From Pseudooceanicola aestuarii (GTDB lineage Bacteria; Pseudomonadota; Alphaproteobacteria; Rhodobacterales; Rhodobacteraceae): DNA of 64,000 bases. The stretch covers positions 55,269 through 119,268 of the forward strand of contig NZ_JAAFZC010000005.1 of the NCBI RefSeq assembly GCF_010614805.1. The letters are read 5' to 3'. This document shows, one piece after another, positions 1 to 9,021 of this stretch (its first letter is position 1; the number at the start of each line of letters is the position of its first letter). Under the pieces are notes generated by a model that was not told the origin of the DNA, did not search any database, and was given only the letters and a program-made list of their open reading frames with translations. Made by a program: the position numbers and the translations under genes.

Positions 1-234
1 CGCGGCCAACACTTCATCGAGCGCCTCAAGCTCCGCAGCCGTCACCTTCACGCTGACAGCGGAGACCGGGATCGCGGCATCCGTCTGGCGCTCGGCATCA
101 GCTTTGAGCGTGTACTGGATCGCCCGGGGCGACACGCCAAACCGCTCCGCCAACACGGATGTAGACACACCTTCCGCAGCCTCGCGAACGATCTCCATGC
201 GGTCCGCATCTGTGAGACGTTTTGAGCGCGACAT
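1..234 (-). CDS. Partial helix-turn-helix DNA-binding protein, runs off the left edge
   Basis: The frame is open from an ATG at 234 to the first base of the window, giving 78 residues with no stop, so the C-terminus lies outside. Residues 1-45 read as a compact helix-turn-helix: a basic start (MSRSKRLTDADRMEI) followed by EGVSTSVLAERFGVSPRAIQ, which fits the turn-plus-recognition-helix pattern. The rest looks like a linker. This suggests a small DNA-binding regulator, or the N-terminal part of a transposase-like or recombinase-accessory protein; the visible part cannot decide. No good Shine-Dalgarno sequence is seen before the ATG. It shares orientation with the neighbouring plasmid-backbone genes. 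Confidence 0.6.
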   Translation of the reverse strand, partial: MSRSKRLTDADRMEIVREAAEGVSTSVLAERFGVSPRAIQYTLKADAERQTDAAIPVSAVSVKVTAAELEALDEVLAA

Positions 235-440
235 GCGAAGAAAGACCCCCTATTTCCTGCCACCTTCCACCAAGGCTGTCCCTACCTTACGATAATATAC
301 CTAGCTGTCAATTATATACTTACGTTGCCTTCAGTCTCAGGCAGCCTTGGTGTCCGCTTCCCCCGCGGCCCGCAGGGACGCGGCTCTGCCGCCCTCACCA
401 CCGGGCGACCCACCTGTCCAATGGGTCCCCTTCCCCAGCA

Positions 441-492
441 CCGCCCGAGGGTCTGACCGAACACGCATGTGTTCGGTCAGACCCTCGGGCGG
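441..492. repeat. 24-bp perfect inverted repeat with 4-base loop
   Basis: Arms at 441-464 and 469-492 are exact reverse complements, separated by GCAT. The inner arm reads GGGTCTGACCGAACAC. There is no T-tract on either side, so it is not a standard terminator. It lies between two genes on the same strand in plasmid backbone DNA. Possible roles are a binding or recombination site, a single-strand origin or a transfer-related structure; the sequence alone does not choose between them. Confidence 0.85.
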
Positions 493-749
493 GCGCAAAC
501 CCCACCGACAGGGCGGACAGGCAGGGTCAAGGAGGGCCAGATTTGGGTCCCCAAATCTCTGCCGCAAAAACCGGGAGGCCCTGGCCGATGGGTTTTTGTG
601 GATGGCCCCCTTGAGGCTGACTGGCCGGTCTGTCGCGGCCTGATCATTTCGGGGGGAGAGGGTCCCTTGATCGCGCAGCGACCGGCACCAAGAGGAGGTC
701 GCTATCGGCGATCACCTACGCCGGTGACGGCATCTCTGGAACAGGGATC

Positions 750-780
750 GGGCCGCCTCGAGATCGTCTCGGGGCGGCCC
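750..780 (-). terminator. Likely terminator of the 68-residue protein gene
   Basis: GGGCCGCC and GCGGCCC arms enclose an inner CGAGA/TCTCG stem, directly downstream of the minus-strand gene that ends at 797. There is no strong T-tract, so efficiency is uncertain. Confidence 0.45.
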
Positions 781-796
781 ATCCTCGTCAGAGGAT

Positions 797-1003
797 TCAG
801 TCCTGGGGATCCTTCGCGCTCGGCGGGAACATCACCAGCTCCGAGACCGCGACGGGGAAGTCGAGCTTGAGGCTGAAGAACTCCGAGCCATCCCCATTGC
901 GGGTGTTGCGGAACATCGCACCCACGCGCTGAAAACGGGTGCGCTCCTGGCCATCGGTGTCGGTGAACTTGACGGGGACGGTGGCGACGTAGTGGTTGGT
1001 CAT
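797..1003 (-). CDS. Small conserved plasmid protein (68 aa)
   Basis: The start is the ATG at 1003, preceded by GGAGA at a good distance; a longer upstream reading lacks a ribosome site and is compositionally poor. The 68-residue product is soluble, begins MTNHYVATVPVKFTDTDGQE and contains the segment FQRVGAMFRNT, then a hydrophobic FFSLKLDFPV strand. It looks like a small beta-rich single-domain protein. I cannot name a function. A degenerate second copy of the same sequence pattern lies on the opposite strand just upstream (about 1192-1430). A terminator-like stem follows at 750-780. Confidence 0.7.
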   Translation of the reverse strand: MTNHYVATVPVKFTDTDGQERTRFQRVGAMFRNTRNGDGSEFFSLKLDFPVAVSELVMFPPSAKDPQD

Positions 1004-1191
1004 TTGGGTCTCTCCTTTTTGCGATGGGGATCTGCCAGCACGGGGGCAAGAGGCCCGGTCGCAAGTGCAAATGCGGAGGGTTCGCGGCTCCGCCGTGGAA
1101 GCCGTATTTGTGCTTGCCGAAGCGTGAGCTGAGGGCACGATTGGGCCGACCCCGTGCGATCCACATCTATGAGCAAAAAGGAGTGATCCGG

Positions 1192-1430
1192 ATGACCCCT
1201 GCCATCACGCCGCAGCCACCTTCCGCGTCCTAGTTCCGCCGATCCTGGCCGGGGTGCTGATGGAGCCCGCCCGCGTGGATGCGATGTTCCGAAACACCCC
1301 CCGAGGGTTGTGCAGGTCTTCAGCCTCATGTGCGACGTTTCGACCCCTCGGTCTTGCGCTGCTGACGATGTGCGAGGTGCGCACCATCCCCAGCCCGTAC
1401 CGATGCGGATGGGCCGAACTCTGACGGGCT
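1192..1430 (+). pseudogene. Degenerate copy of the adjacent 68-aa gene
   Basis: A ribosome site (AAGGAG at about 1179) precedes an ATG at 1192 that opens onto MTPAIT and soon hits a stop at 1231 in that frame. In a shifted frame the sequence continues as FRVLVPP...RVDAMFRNT, and after another shift as QVFSLMCDV. These match the order of motifs in the intact neighbour on the other strand (VKFT...RVGAMFRNT...FFSLKLDF). At least two frameshifts are needed, so it is broken. It is most simply an inverted duplicate that decayed, though a chance resemblance of short segments cannot be fully excluded. Confidence 0.4.
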
Positions 1431-1538
1431 GGGTAGAGGGATGACGGTGCTGGACGCCGTGAGCTGCCGATCAAGTGTGACCGATCGCACGCGCCATGAG
1501 AAATGACGAAAGGGCCGCCCGAAGGCGACCCTCTCAAT

Positions 1539-2468
1539 TCACTCCTGCGACGCCGTCTTCGCCGGGTCAGCAACCCGCATGACCGTCAGGCCTTTCGCTT
1601 CCGCCTTCTGCCCGAGGTTCAGCGCGACCCCGTTGCCGCCGAAGAGGACAACCCCCGTCGCTGCGAACTTGTCGTCCAGCATTTCGTCGTTGCACTTGAA
1701 GGGTGCCGCCCGTCCATGCGCGGACCAGCGCGGATCGAAGCGCGCCTGTGCTATCCCGCGTGCCCGGGCCCACCGAGCCGCAATCATCTCCGCGCCGTGC
1801 TTGCCACCCTTGTGGCAGAGGAAGATCTCCTGGTTGCGGTTCTGTTTGATCCGTTCGCGAACCTTGTCGAGCGTGTTGAAGATCACATCGACATCGGTCC
1901 AGTCGGTGGCGCCTGAGACGATCAGGGGCACCCCCTCGACTTTCGACTTCTCGGCGGTTTCGCGGTCGTGCTGCTCCAGAAGCTGCCGCGCCTCGAAGAC
2001 CGCCCCGGTCTCTTGCGCCCGGACGCTTGCGCGCGACCCGGCTGCCGGGATGAAGGCTTGGCCCGTCTCGACCTCGTAGCATTCCGCCGCTGCTTCGCTC
2101 ATCACCTCGATGGCGCCGACAATCTCGCGCAACTGCACAAAGCGCGCCTGCGCCTCTTCGAGCGCGGTCTCGGCGATCTCCGATCCGTCGTGAGATTTTG
2201 CCAGCGCGCCGATCTTGTCGGCGGTGCGGTCGACCTCCTTGCCAAGTGCCACCTTGCGCCGCTGCAGGATCGTGGCGAGCCCATGGGCCAGCGGTTCGAT
2301 CTCTGCTTCAAGCCCGGTCCCGCGCAACTGCCCGAGCAAAGCCTCGAAGCTCTCGCGGATGATGCGGTCGGTCAGGATGTGATCTTCCGGGATCGGCAGC
2401 TGCGCGTCCTTCTCGGTCAGCCCAAAAAGTTCGATCGTCTCGTAGGTGTTTGCGGTGTCGTAAGCCAT
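1539..2468 (-). CDS. DUF2493 (SLOG-superfamily) domain protein
   Basis: The ATG at 2468 has a GGAG ribosome site; the product is 309 residues. The N-terminal half (about 40-180) is acidic and helical, probably coiled coil. The C-terminal half (about 185-305) carries DUF2493 hallmarks: GVPLIVSGATDWTDVDVIF, HKGGKHGAEMIAARWARARG, an FDPRWSAHGRAAPFKCNDEML segment and a final glycine-rich GGNGVALNLGQKA loop. Such SLOG-type folds are thought to bind nucleotides or nucleotide-derived ligands. The gene is common on alphaproteobacterial plasmids beside the other families seen here. Biological role unknown; I infer a nucleotide-sensing or binding protein. Confidence 0.8.
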   Translation of the reverse strand: MAYDTANTYETIELFGLTEKDAQLPIPEDHILTDRIIRESFEALLGQLRGTGLEAEIEPLAHGLATILQRRKVALGKEVDRTADKIGALAKSHDGSEIAETALEEAQARFVQLREIVGAIEVMSEAAAECYEVETGQAFIPAAGSRASVRAQETGAVFEARQLLEQHDRETAEKSKVEGVPLIVSGATDWTDVDVIFNTLDKVRERIKQNRNQEIFLCHKGGKHGAEMIAARWARARGIAQARFDPRWSAHGRAAPFKCNDEMLDDKFAATGVVLFGGNGVALNLGQKAEAKGLTVMRVADPAKTASQE

Positions 2469-3293
2469 GTCTGGTCTCCAGTGTTCGGTTCCAAGGCCAC
2501 CACGTGAGTGTGGGGGCATGGCCGAATGCCTGGTTTCCGAATCTGCCCGGGTCAGGGACGGCGCAGCCGCCGGCTTGCCGGGCGCAAAAGTTTTCCGCGT
2601 GCAGCAACTGACACATGCGCGCCCTCACGCACGGAACCGCCCCAAGCCACAGGCCCCGTCCTCGCCGAAAAGTTTTGCGATCCTTGACGCGGGCTGATTT
2701 GGGGGCCATCCGGAGGATATGCTTCCACGCTCATGTGTGTGTGTTTTGACGGTAGGTTTGCCCGACCCGAGCAGGCAAACGGCCCGACCGGACGCGGGAG
2801 ACGGATGCAGCGGCGGGATCGTTTTGGCCTCGGGCCAAAACAGACCAGAGCGCAATCCGGCGGAGCGGCCAGGGAGAGACGTGCTCGCGAGGCGGGCAAA
2901 CCGGGATGCCGGGTACGACGCCGCGGTGAGGCCGCATGGCCGAATGCGCGACGGACCGAAGGGCCGTTCTCCCCTGCGACACGCGCAGCCGAGCTGGGGA
3001 GGCCGCAAGGCTCTGGCCAAGGTTGATGTGCGGGCGACGCCGCTGCCGACTATAGGTATTGCTTGTCCGGGCATTCGACTTAAAGGGCGGGCGGACGTTC
3101 GCTGCGGCAGCGAAAAAAGTGAAGCAGGTCAAGAAAACCGGACGTTTGCCGTAAGATTTCGAACTGATTTGATGCGCCCTCAGCCTTTCTCGACACCGTG
3201 GCATGCCAACCCGGCTTTATCCAAATCAAGCGTCAAATTCGGTAGCGCTCGTCGCAATACTCGGCTACGATTTTACGAAAAGCAGGTGGTTGC
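2469..3293. other. Intergenic region before the ATPase/protease pair
   Basis: About 820 bases with only overlapping, atypical open frames in several directions and no ribosome-site-supported start. Two related dyad elements, CAAAAGTTTTCC near 2585 and GAAAAGTTTTGC near 2669, are visible. The last 200 bases become more AT-rich and probably hold the promoter of the plus-strand ATPase gene. I see no RNA gene. Confidence 0.5.
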
Positions 3294-4280
3294 ATGGCAC
3301 GCGGAGAACTGATGAAAAAGCTGTTGTCGAGCTACGGGCGCGACGATGAATTCCGTGGTGTTGTCGAACAGATCATCTCCGAAGAGGAAAAAAAGAACAA
3401 CCGAGTGCTAGCACGGTCACTGCGCAAGGCACTGGATGGACTGACGACACGCCCGCAAGCCAAGGGTCTTTCTCCTTTGGTGCCGTTCCCAGACGAGGCC
3501 GGAGAGTTCATCCAGCGGATCGAACCCGTTCATACGCCCGATGACATTATCCTGACTCACGACAACATTGAGCTCTTCACTGGGCTACTGGATGAATTCC
3601 GAAAGTCCGAAACGATCAAGCGCCACGGGCTTCCCGTGCGTTCCAAACTACTGTTCTGCGGGCCACCTGGAACGGGCAAGACATTGTGTGCTGAGGTTTT
3701 TGCCGGCCAGCTGGGATTGCCGTTTTTCTTTGTCAAACTGGACAGCCTCATCTCTTCATTTTTGGGCGAGACTGCCACCAATATTCGCAAGACCTTTGAG
3801 TTTGCACGCCGCCAGCCATGCGTACTTTTTTTCGATGAATTTGACGCGATTGCGCGGTCGCGGGAAGAAGGCAACGATCACAGTGAACTGAGACGCGTGG
3901 TCAACAGTCTTCTGATCTTCATCGATCAGATACAGCCAGGTGGTTTTCTGATTGCCGCCACTAACCTGGACGCTCACCTTGATCCCGCCATATGGCGACG
4001 CTTCGATGAAGTAGTATGGTTTGACCATCCCGACGAAGCAATGGTCCGCAGGTATCTCACCAATGCGCTGAAAAACACCGAAACGGAGTTCGAAGCAGAG
4101 GATTTCGTTCAGAGCCTAGCTGATTATTCCTATGCCGAGCTTGAAAAAATTTGCAACCAGGCCAAGAAAATTTCTCTTCTTGATCGCCGAAAAAGCATTT
4201 CAAAGAAAGACTTTCGTGATGCCATCCGTTACGCTGAACGCCGCAGGATGCGATTAAGGAAATTATCGAACAACCAGTGA
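3294..4280 (+). CDS. ietA: AAA ATPase of the IetAS pair
   Basis: A 328-residue AAA ATPase. The Walker A motif GPPGTGKT is at residues 123-130 and Walker B VLFFDEFDAIA has the catalytic pair D181/E182; an arginine-finger-type segment (AIWRRFDEVVWFDHP) and a C-terminal helical lid follow. The N-terminal ~100 residues are helical and have no recognised domain. The stop codon overlaps the GTG start of the downstream subtilisin-like protease by four bases, so translation is coupled. This AAA plus S8-protease pairing is the IetAS arrangement, described as a plasmid toxin-antitoxin/incompatibility system and later as an anti-phage system. Codon and base use is distinctly less GC-rich than the flanking backbone, which suggests acquisition. 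The identification rests on gene order and motifs. Confidence 0.85.
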   Translation: MARGELMKKLLSSYGRDDEFRGVVEQIISEEEKKNNRVLARSLRKALDGLTTRPQAKGLSPLVPFPDEAGEFIQRIEPVHTPDDIILTHDNIELFTGLLDEFRKSETIKRHGLPVRSKLLFCGPPGTGKTLCAEVFAGQLGLPFFFVKLDSLISSFLGETATNIRKTFEFARRQPCVLFFDEFDAIARSREEGNDHSELRRVVNSLLIFIDQIQPGGFLIAATNLDAHLDPAIWRRFDEVVWFDHPDEAMVRRYLTNALKNTETEFEAEDFVQSLADYSYAELEKICNQAKKISLLDRRKSISKKDFRDAIRYAERRRMRLRKLSNNQ

Positions 4281-6619
4281 GGCCACTGTTGGCACAATAC
4301 GATCATCTGCAACTGGTCAGAGCGAAAGAGCCTTTTGCACGCCGAAAAGACGGCAGACCCGGTCCAGCGCCCAAGCCGGGAAAGGGTCACGGAGGGCAAA
4401 TACGGCGCGAAGCCGATGATGCGGTCGCACGTCAACGCGCCATCCGCCCTCCCCAATTTGTCGATCCATCCCTGATTCTGAAAGTCCACATGCATGGACT
4501 GGCCATGGAGGGAGACTGGGAACAGCTTGGACTCACGCTGTTAAATACAGACGATGACAACAATATCGTCTTGTTTTCTTCAACAGATGAACTGAGCGAT
4601 TTTCGCAATAGGCTGGATGCCTATGAGGGACCAACACCTGCAGGTCAGAAGAATCCGAGCTACTCCGGTTTTATCAACCGTATCGGTAGTATTAGCACAC
4701 TGGAGCCGCGCGACCGTCTCGGGATCAAGATCAAGGAAGCCGGTTTTACGGAGGTTTCTGATCTTCAAGACGGCCAAGAGTACATACTCGATGTCGAACT
4801 TTGGGAGTTCGGGACGCAGGCTGCGCGTCGTCGAAAGGCAGAAGAAATCATCGCGTTCATTGAGGAGCAGGGTGGAGAGCTATACGACCACTATTCTGGG
4901 CCATCTATCACGATGATCCGGGTCAAGGCTTCAGGGCAGTCTATCAGACCGATTTTTTCTGTTCCTGAAGTAGCTTTTATTGACCTTCCACCGGAGCCGG
5001 ACATCGAAGCCAATCAGATCGTCCAGTTCGCGCTAGATGATGTTCCGCCCGTTGCGCCTCTTGACCCTGATCTGCCAATCATTGCTGTGTTGGATACGGG
5101 CGTGAACGATCATCCATTCCTCGCGGATGCGATCGTCGCGCGCGAGGCCTTTCCCAGCGAGCTCGGTGAAGCAGATATTGCCGGACACGGGACGGCAGTG
5201 GCCGGTGTTGCCGCGCTTGGTGATTTAAGGTCGCAGCTCGACGGAACCTCTTTGCAACGTGTGGCGAGAATTATCTCGGCAAAGGTGGTAACGGACGAGC
5301 GGAAGTTTTTTGATCGTCGGACGCTGCCGAGCCAGATGAGACAAACGATCCAGAGCCTAAATGCAAGTCATGGATGCCGGATATTCGTGATCTCTCTCGG
5401 CGACACGAAGGCTAACTTTGAGCAAGGACGCGTTGGTCCTTGGGCAACGACGCTGGATGAGTTGGCACGTGAGTTGAACGTCCTGATCTTTGTGTCAGCG
5501 GGAAACCGGCCCCCTCGTGGCGGTACATCAGTTGAGCAAGGCGTGACCCAATATCCGGGCTATCTCCTTGAAGTCGCAAACCGTGTATGTGAACCTGCTG
5601 GAGGCGCGAACATCGTGACGGTTGGTGCATTGGCTCATGCAAACGGCATTGGCCCTCAGCATGAATTTGATGCGCATATTCAGCCCATCACCGAGCGAGA
5701 TGAACCTGCACCTTTCACGCGCACTGGCCCAGGCGCCGGAGGCATGACCAAACCTGATTTCGTCGACTATGGCGGGACAATGGTTTTTGATGCCGTGGCG
5801 AGGCGTTTGCAGACGGCCCCTCATCTGGCGACGGCAGGCCTGATTACAACAAACCACGATTTCTTGCGTCAATTGCTTACAAGCAAAAGCGGCACGTCTT
5901 TCGCCGCACCGATGTTAGCGAACAGGGCTGCGCAGTTGGTCAGACGTTTCCCCGGGGCATCAGCCAATCTGATCAAAGCGCTTCTGGCGAATTCCGCGAC
6001 TGTTCCAGAGGCTTCCACTCGACGACTGTTGGCTCTTGATGCGCGTGATCATTCAAGAGTCCATGGTATTGGCCTCGTCGACACCTTGCGTGCGGCCTAC
6101 TCGGATGATCACCGCGTTGTTTACTTCGTGGAAGACAGTCTGGAACTGGACCATTTCGCAGTCTATCGGTTGCCAATACCGATTGAGTTTCAGACAGGAG
6201 GAAAACGCACTATTCGGGTTTCTCTGGCGTATGATCCTCCGGTGAAAAGAACCCGCGCAGAGTATATCGGCACGCGTATGAATTTTCGCCTTATTCGGGG
6301 CTGCCCGGTCGATCACGTCTTCGAGTATTTTCGCTCTCGGGTGGGAGAGGGAACGGATCCCCCAGAGATGGCGGGAAAATATGATTGTGATCTGGTGCCC
6401 AAGAAGAACGCTCGCGACAAAAACACAATCCAAAGCGCCTCGATATCGTTCTCAGCCGACACAACACAATATGGCGGTGAATATCATCTGGTAGTACGTT
6501 GCGTGGGTGGCTGGGCTATGGATCAGGAGATCCGTCAAAACTTCGCGCTGGTAGTCGAACTGGAGCACCATGCTCAAGTGCAGCTGTATGCAAGGCTACG
6601 GCCGAGATTGCGGACCTGA
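4277..6619 (+). CDS. ietS: Subtilisin-like S8 serine protease of the IetAS pair
   Basis: A 780-residue protein starting at a GTG that overlaps the ATPase stop. The first ~260 residues form a non-catalytic region without a signal peptide, so the enzyme is probably cytoplasmic. The S8 catalytic domain follows, with Asp273 in AVLDTGVNDHPF, His304 in GHGTAVAGV and Ser541 in SGTSFAAPML; all three residues are intact. The ~150-residue tail is a beta-rich region of unknown fold. In the IetAS model the protease is the harmful component and the AAA partner controls it or delivers substrates. The context here (plasmid backbone, no other defence genes beside it) fits either plasmid maintenance or phage defence. 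Confidence 0.85.
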   Translation: MRPLLAQYDHLQLVRAKEPFARRKDGRPGPAPKPGKGHGGQIRREADDAVARQRAIRPPQFVDPSLILKVHMHGLAMEGDWEQLGLTLLNTDDDNNIVLFSSTDELSDFRNRLDAYEGPTPAGQKNPSYSGFINRIGSISTLEPRDRLGIKIKEAGFTEVSDLQDGQEYILDVELWEFGTQAARRRKAEEIIAFIEEQGGELYDHYSGPSITMIRVKASGQSIRPIFSVPEVAFIDLPPEPDIEANQIVQFALDDVPPVAPLDPDLPIIAVLDTGVNDHPFLADAIVAREAFPSELGEADIAGHGTAVAGVAALGDLRSQLDGTSLQRVARIISAKVVTDERKFFDRRTLPSQMRQTIQSLNASHGCRIFVISLGDTKANFEQGRVGPWATTLDELARELNVLIFVSAGNRPPRGGTSVEQGVTQYPGYLLEVANRVCEPAGGANIVTVGALAHANGIGPQHEFDAHIQPITERDEPAPFTRTGPGAGGMTKPDFVDYGGTMVFDAVARRLQTAPHLATAGLITTNHDFLRQLLTSKSGTSFAAPMLANRAAQLVRRFPGASANLIKALLANSATVPEASTRRLLALDARDHSRVHGIGLVDTLRAAYSDDHRVVYFVEDSLELDHFAVYRLPIPIEFQTGGKRTIRVSLAYDPPVKRTRAEYIGTRMNFRLIRGCPVDHVFEYFRSRVGEGTDPPEMAGKYDCDLVPKKNARDKNTIQSASISFSADTTQYGGEYHLVVRCVGGWAMDQEIRQNFALVVELEHHAQVQLYARLRPRLRT

Positions 6620-6753
6620 AGACCCCGACATTTTCTAGCAATTTTTGCGCGGCTATCGGTAATCTTCGGACTAACAAACGTCAGCTTCGAGCAAGCCGCG
6701 CTGCGGCGAACTTTGCGCTCATCGAACGGCCGGAATCGGCCGAGTGTACGGCT

Positions 6754-7353
6754 TCAGTCCAGATCGACGCTGCCGAGGCGCGGCGCATGGACATGCGTCC
6801 GGATTAGGAACGCAGCGCCCGCGCCCGCGATAGCGCCGAAGAGATGCGCCTCCCACGACACGCCGGGTTGGCCCGGAAGAACGCCCCAGAGAATAGAGCC
6901 ATAGAGGACACCGACCACCAGTGCCGCGCCCAGCGTGATCGGGGAGCGATCCACAAGACCGCGCGCGATGAGGAAGCCGAACCAGCCGAAGACCAGCCCT
7001 GACGCTCCGATATGGATGGCGGAGCTTCCGAACAGCCAGACAAGAGCGCCGCCGAGGCCGATCACCACGGCATTCACCGACAGCAAGCCTCGCGTGGTTG
7101 TTGCCACCAGCAGCCCACCCATCACCAGGAGCGGCGGCGTATTGGCCATCAGGTGCGAGAAGCTCCCATGCAGGAGGGGCATAGCGATGACACCATCTAA
7201 CCCGCTGCCGTGCCTGGGGATCAGGCCGAAGGCCGGGTTCAGGCCGTAGCCGGTGATCCAATTGACAACCTGAACCGCCCAGAGCAGCGCGACAAAGGCG
7301 GCAAGCGCCGCGGTGCGCCGGAAGAAGACGCGCATATGATCCCGGTTCATCAT
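6754..7353 (-). CDS. Rhomboid family intramembrane serine protease
   Basis: About 199 residues with at least five to six hydrophobic membrane segments. The rhomboid catalytic dyad is visible: serine in [15 protein letters not shown] (Ser118 from the ATG at 7353) and histidine in [14 protein letters not shown] (His170). [11 protein letters not shown] segment fits the oxyanion-side HxxxN motif. Rhomboids cleave substrates within the membrane; the substrate is unknown. The start is uncertain: [11 protein letters not shown] at 7353 gives a sensible N-terminus just before the first membrane helix, while an upstream extension of 31 residues and a downstream ATG at 7335 are alternatives. None has a strong ribosome site. 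It sits between the IetAS insertion and backbone genes. Confidence 0.8.
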   Translation of the reverse strand: MMNRDHMRVFFRRTAALAAFVALLWAVQVVNWITGYGLNPAFGLIPRHGSGLDGVIAMPLLHGSFSHLMANTPPLLVMGGLLVATTTRGLLSVNAVVIGLGGALVWLFGSSAIHIGASGLVFGWFGFLIARGLVDRSPITLGAALVVGVLYGSILWGVLPGQPGVSWEAHLFGAIAGAGAAFLIRTHVHAPRLGSVDLD

Positions 7354-7483
7354 GTTGGCGACAGTAGTCGTCCCCACAGCGCCTTCAACGGCTTTCGCGC
7401 GCTGCACAGGGTGCCACCTCCGGGAAAGGGGGTTCGCGGCGGCCAAACTCGGTAGGGCTCAAGCCAAGAGAATGGCTCCGATC

Positions 7484-8020
7484 TTACACGGTGTTCCCAG
7501 GCCGCAGCGGCATGATTTCACGCTCGGGGCGCTTCAACGCTTCGGCATATTTGCGGGCATTGTCGTCAATCGCGCCGTGCCAGAGCTTTGAGACAAAGGC
7601 CTGGGCGTCTTGAACGGTCATGTCCTTCAGCGAAGAGGACAGCGCCATGAAGAGCTCATCCTCGCTGATCGCGGCGGCATAGTGCATGGCGTCCGCGTAA
7701 AATGATGGATCGTTGAGAACCTGATCGCTCAGGGGCATCCGCGCGAGGTTCTCTTCCGGGATCGCCATAAAGATCGTGTCCTGAAGGTCGGTCAGATAGG
7801 CGCGGCGCGATGTGGACGCCGGCTTTCCCGCCGCCTTGGCCTCCAGATATGCATGCCTTGTCCTGTCGAGCTTTGCCCTTGCATGGGTCATGATGACATC
7901 ACGCTGTCGTTCAGGCAGCGCAAATCCGGTGCAACGCTGGATATGAGCAAGAAGCTCTTCAACCTCGGCGTCTACATCAAAGCTCTCGAACCACGGAGCT
8001 TTTCCCAGTCTCGCCACCAT
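7484..8020 (-). CDS. Hypothetical plasmid protein (178 aa)
   Basis: A soluble helical protein without signal peptide, membrane segment or a motif I recognise. The start at 8020 (MVARLGKAPWFESF) is chosen because a purine-rich GAGGGTGGG lies just upstream, whereas the ATG six codons earlier follows an AT-only stretch. Conserved-looking regions are the acidic N-terminus (FDVDAEVEELLAHIQ) and a helical centre containing RRAYLTDLQDTIFMAIPEE. The upstream 8040-8070 stretch is a strongly AT-rich imperfect palindrome, probably its promoter/operator. Composition matches the neighbours, so it is probably a genuine backbone gene. Confidence 0.6.
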   Translation of the reverse strand: MVARLGKAPWFESFDVDAEVEELLAHIQRCTGFALPERQRDVIMTHARAKLDRTRHAYLEAKAAGKPASTSRRAYLTDLQDTIFMAIPEENLARMPLSDQVLNDPSFYADAMHYAAAISEDELFMALSSSLKDMTVQDAQAFVSKLWHGAIDDNARKYAEALKRPEREIMPLRPGNTV

Positions 8021-8112
8021 GTGCCCACCCTCGACCATTCAATAATATATTATCGTATATCATATTCAGCAGATCGCAAGCAGATGCGTGCTTCGTGCAG
8101 CCAGACATGGAA

Positions 8113-8144
8113 AAAGGGGAACCGTGGTATCACGGCTCCCCTTT
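8113..8144 (-). terminator. Rho-independent terminator of the DUF736 gene
   Basis: On the minus strand an AAAGGGG / CCCCTTT stem with an inner CCGTG/CACGG stem and 4-base loop ends in a run of five T. It lies 31 bases after the stop of the tandem DUF736 gene. Confidence 0.8.
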
Positions 8145-8174
8145 CGGTTCAGATCGTCTTCTCTCGCGCGCTGG

Positions 8175-8897
8175 TCATGCGACCAATGACAACCCCGCGT
8201 CCTGAGGCTGCTCACCGCTGTCGATGAACGGGATGATCGAGAAGGTCTGGCCACCGCGCTGCTCCTCGTTTTGCACGGCGTTGACGCGCAGGTCGCCATC
8301 AGGCGTGTTGATCAGCAGCGACAGGTAGTCGTTGCCCGTGCGGCTGCTTTTCGCCATCCACGCCGAGCCGACGCGGATCGGTGTGCCCCGGGGCGAGCTG
8401 ATCTCGATACGGTAATCGGGGTGGGTTTCCTCGGATTTGTAGCTGTTCTCGATCAGCATGAATTCCAGATCGAACATCATGTTGGCGATGTAGCCGGTGA
8501 AGGCGTTGTCGGCGTCCATGGCGGTGAGCTCGCCCGAGATCGAGCCGGATTTCATCAGGCCGTTCGAGACCAGCGGGATGATCTCGAATTCGCCGCTCTG
8601 GGCCGCGCGCGCCTCTTTCGTCTGCACCGCGTTGACCCGGAACGGGCCTAAGCCGACATCGATCTGCATCGAGATGTAGGGGTTGCCGCTGGTATTGCCG
8701 GTCTCGTTCCAGGCCGTGCCGATGCGCACCTTGCGGCCTGATTTGTTGACTGCCGTCACGTCAAAATCCGGGCTGCGCTCGGACATCTTCGGGCGGGTCT
8801 CAAGCTGGATGGCGATGTCAAAGCGCGTCGAGTGGATCATGCCGGTGTATTCGGCGGCTGCGGTCTCGACATTGCGGGTGAGGGTTCCTGCGAACAT
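8175..8897 (-). CDS. Tandem DUF736 protein
   Basis: 240 residues from the ATG at 8897, which follows AAGGAA. The protein is an internal duplication of two ~115-residue DUF736 units. Matching pairs include VRIGTAWNETGNTSGNPYIS with IRVGSAWMAKSSRTGNDYLS, and FRVNAVQTKEAR with LRVNAVQNEEQR, each followed by an IIPL/IIPF strand. DUF736 is a small beta-rich domain common on alphaproteobacterial plasmids and integrative elements, usually as a single copy near replication or transfer genes; its activity is unknown. A clear terminator follows at 8113-8144. The duplication makes it larger than the usual single-domain member. Confidence 0.85.
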   Translation of the reverse strand: MFAGTLTRNVETAAAEYTGMIHSTRFDIAIQLETRPKMSERSPDFDVTAVNKSGRKVRIGTAWNETGNTSGNPYISMQIDVGLGPFRVNAVQTKEARAAQSGEFEIIPLVSNGLMKSGSISGELTAMDADNAFTGYIANMMFDLEFMLIENSYKSEETHPDYRIEISSPRGTPIRVGSAWMAKSSRTGNDYLSLLINTPDGDLRVNAVQNEEQRGGQTFSIIPFIDSGEQPQDAGLSLVA

Positions 8898-9021
8898 GGG
8901 ATGGTTCCTTTTGGATTGGCCGGTGCCTGACGTTCTTGCCAACGCATCCGGGATTGCTTTCTCGACCCCTCTTGGGATCACAAATCAGAAAGCTCGCTTT
9001 CCTTTCAGCCCCGCCCACGGG

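Larger units (their letters stand above)
235..796. other. Intergenic region rich in inverted repeats
   Basis: About 560 bases without a convincing gene. The left part (about 290-330) is AT-rich and may hold the promoter of the partial helix-turn-helix gene. The centre holds a very long perfect hairpin at 441-492, a second dyad at 539-558 (AGATTTGGG/CCCAAATCT) and a terminator-like stem at 750-780. Open frames across it use no typical start signals and overlap each other. The stacked dyads suggest a structured DNA site rather than coding sequence. Confidence 0.6.
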
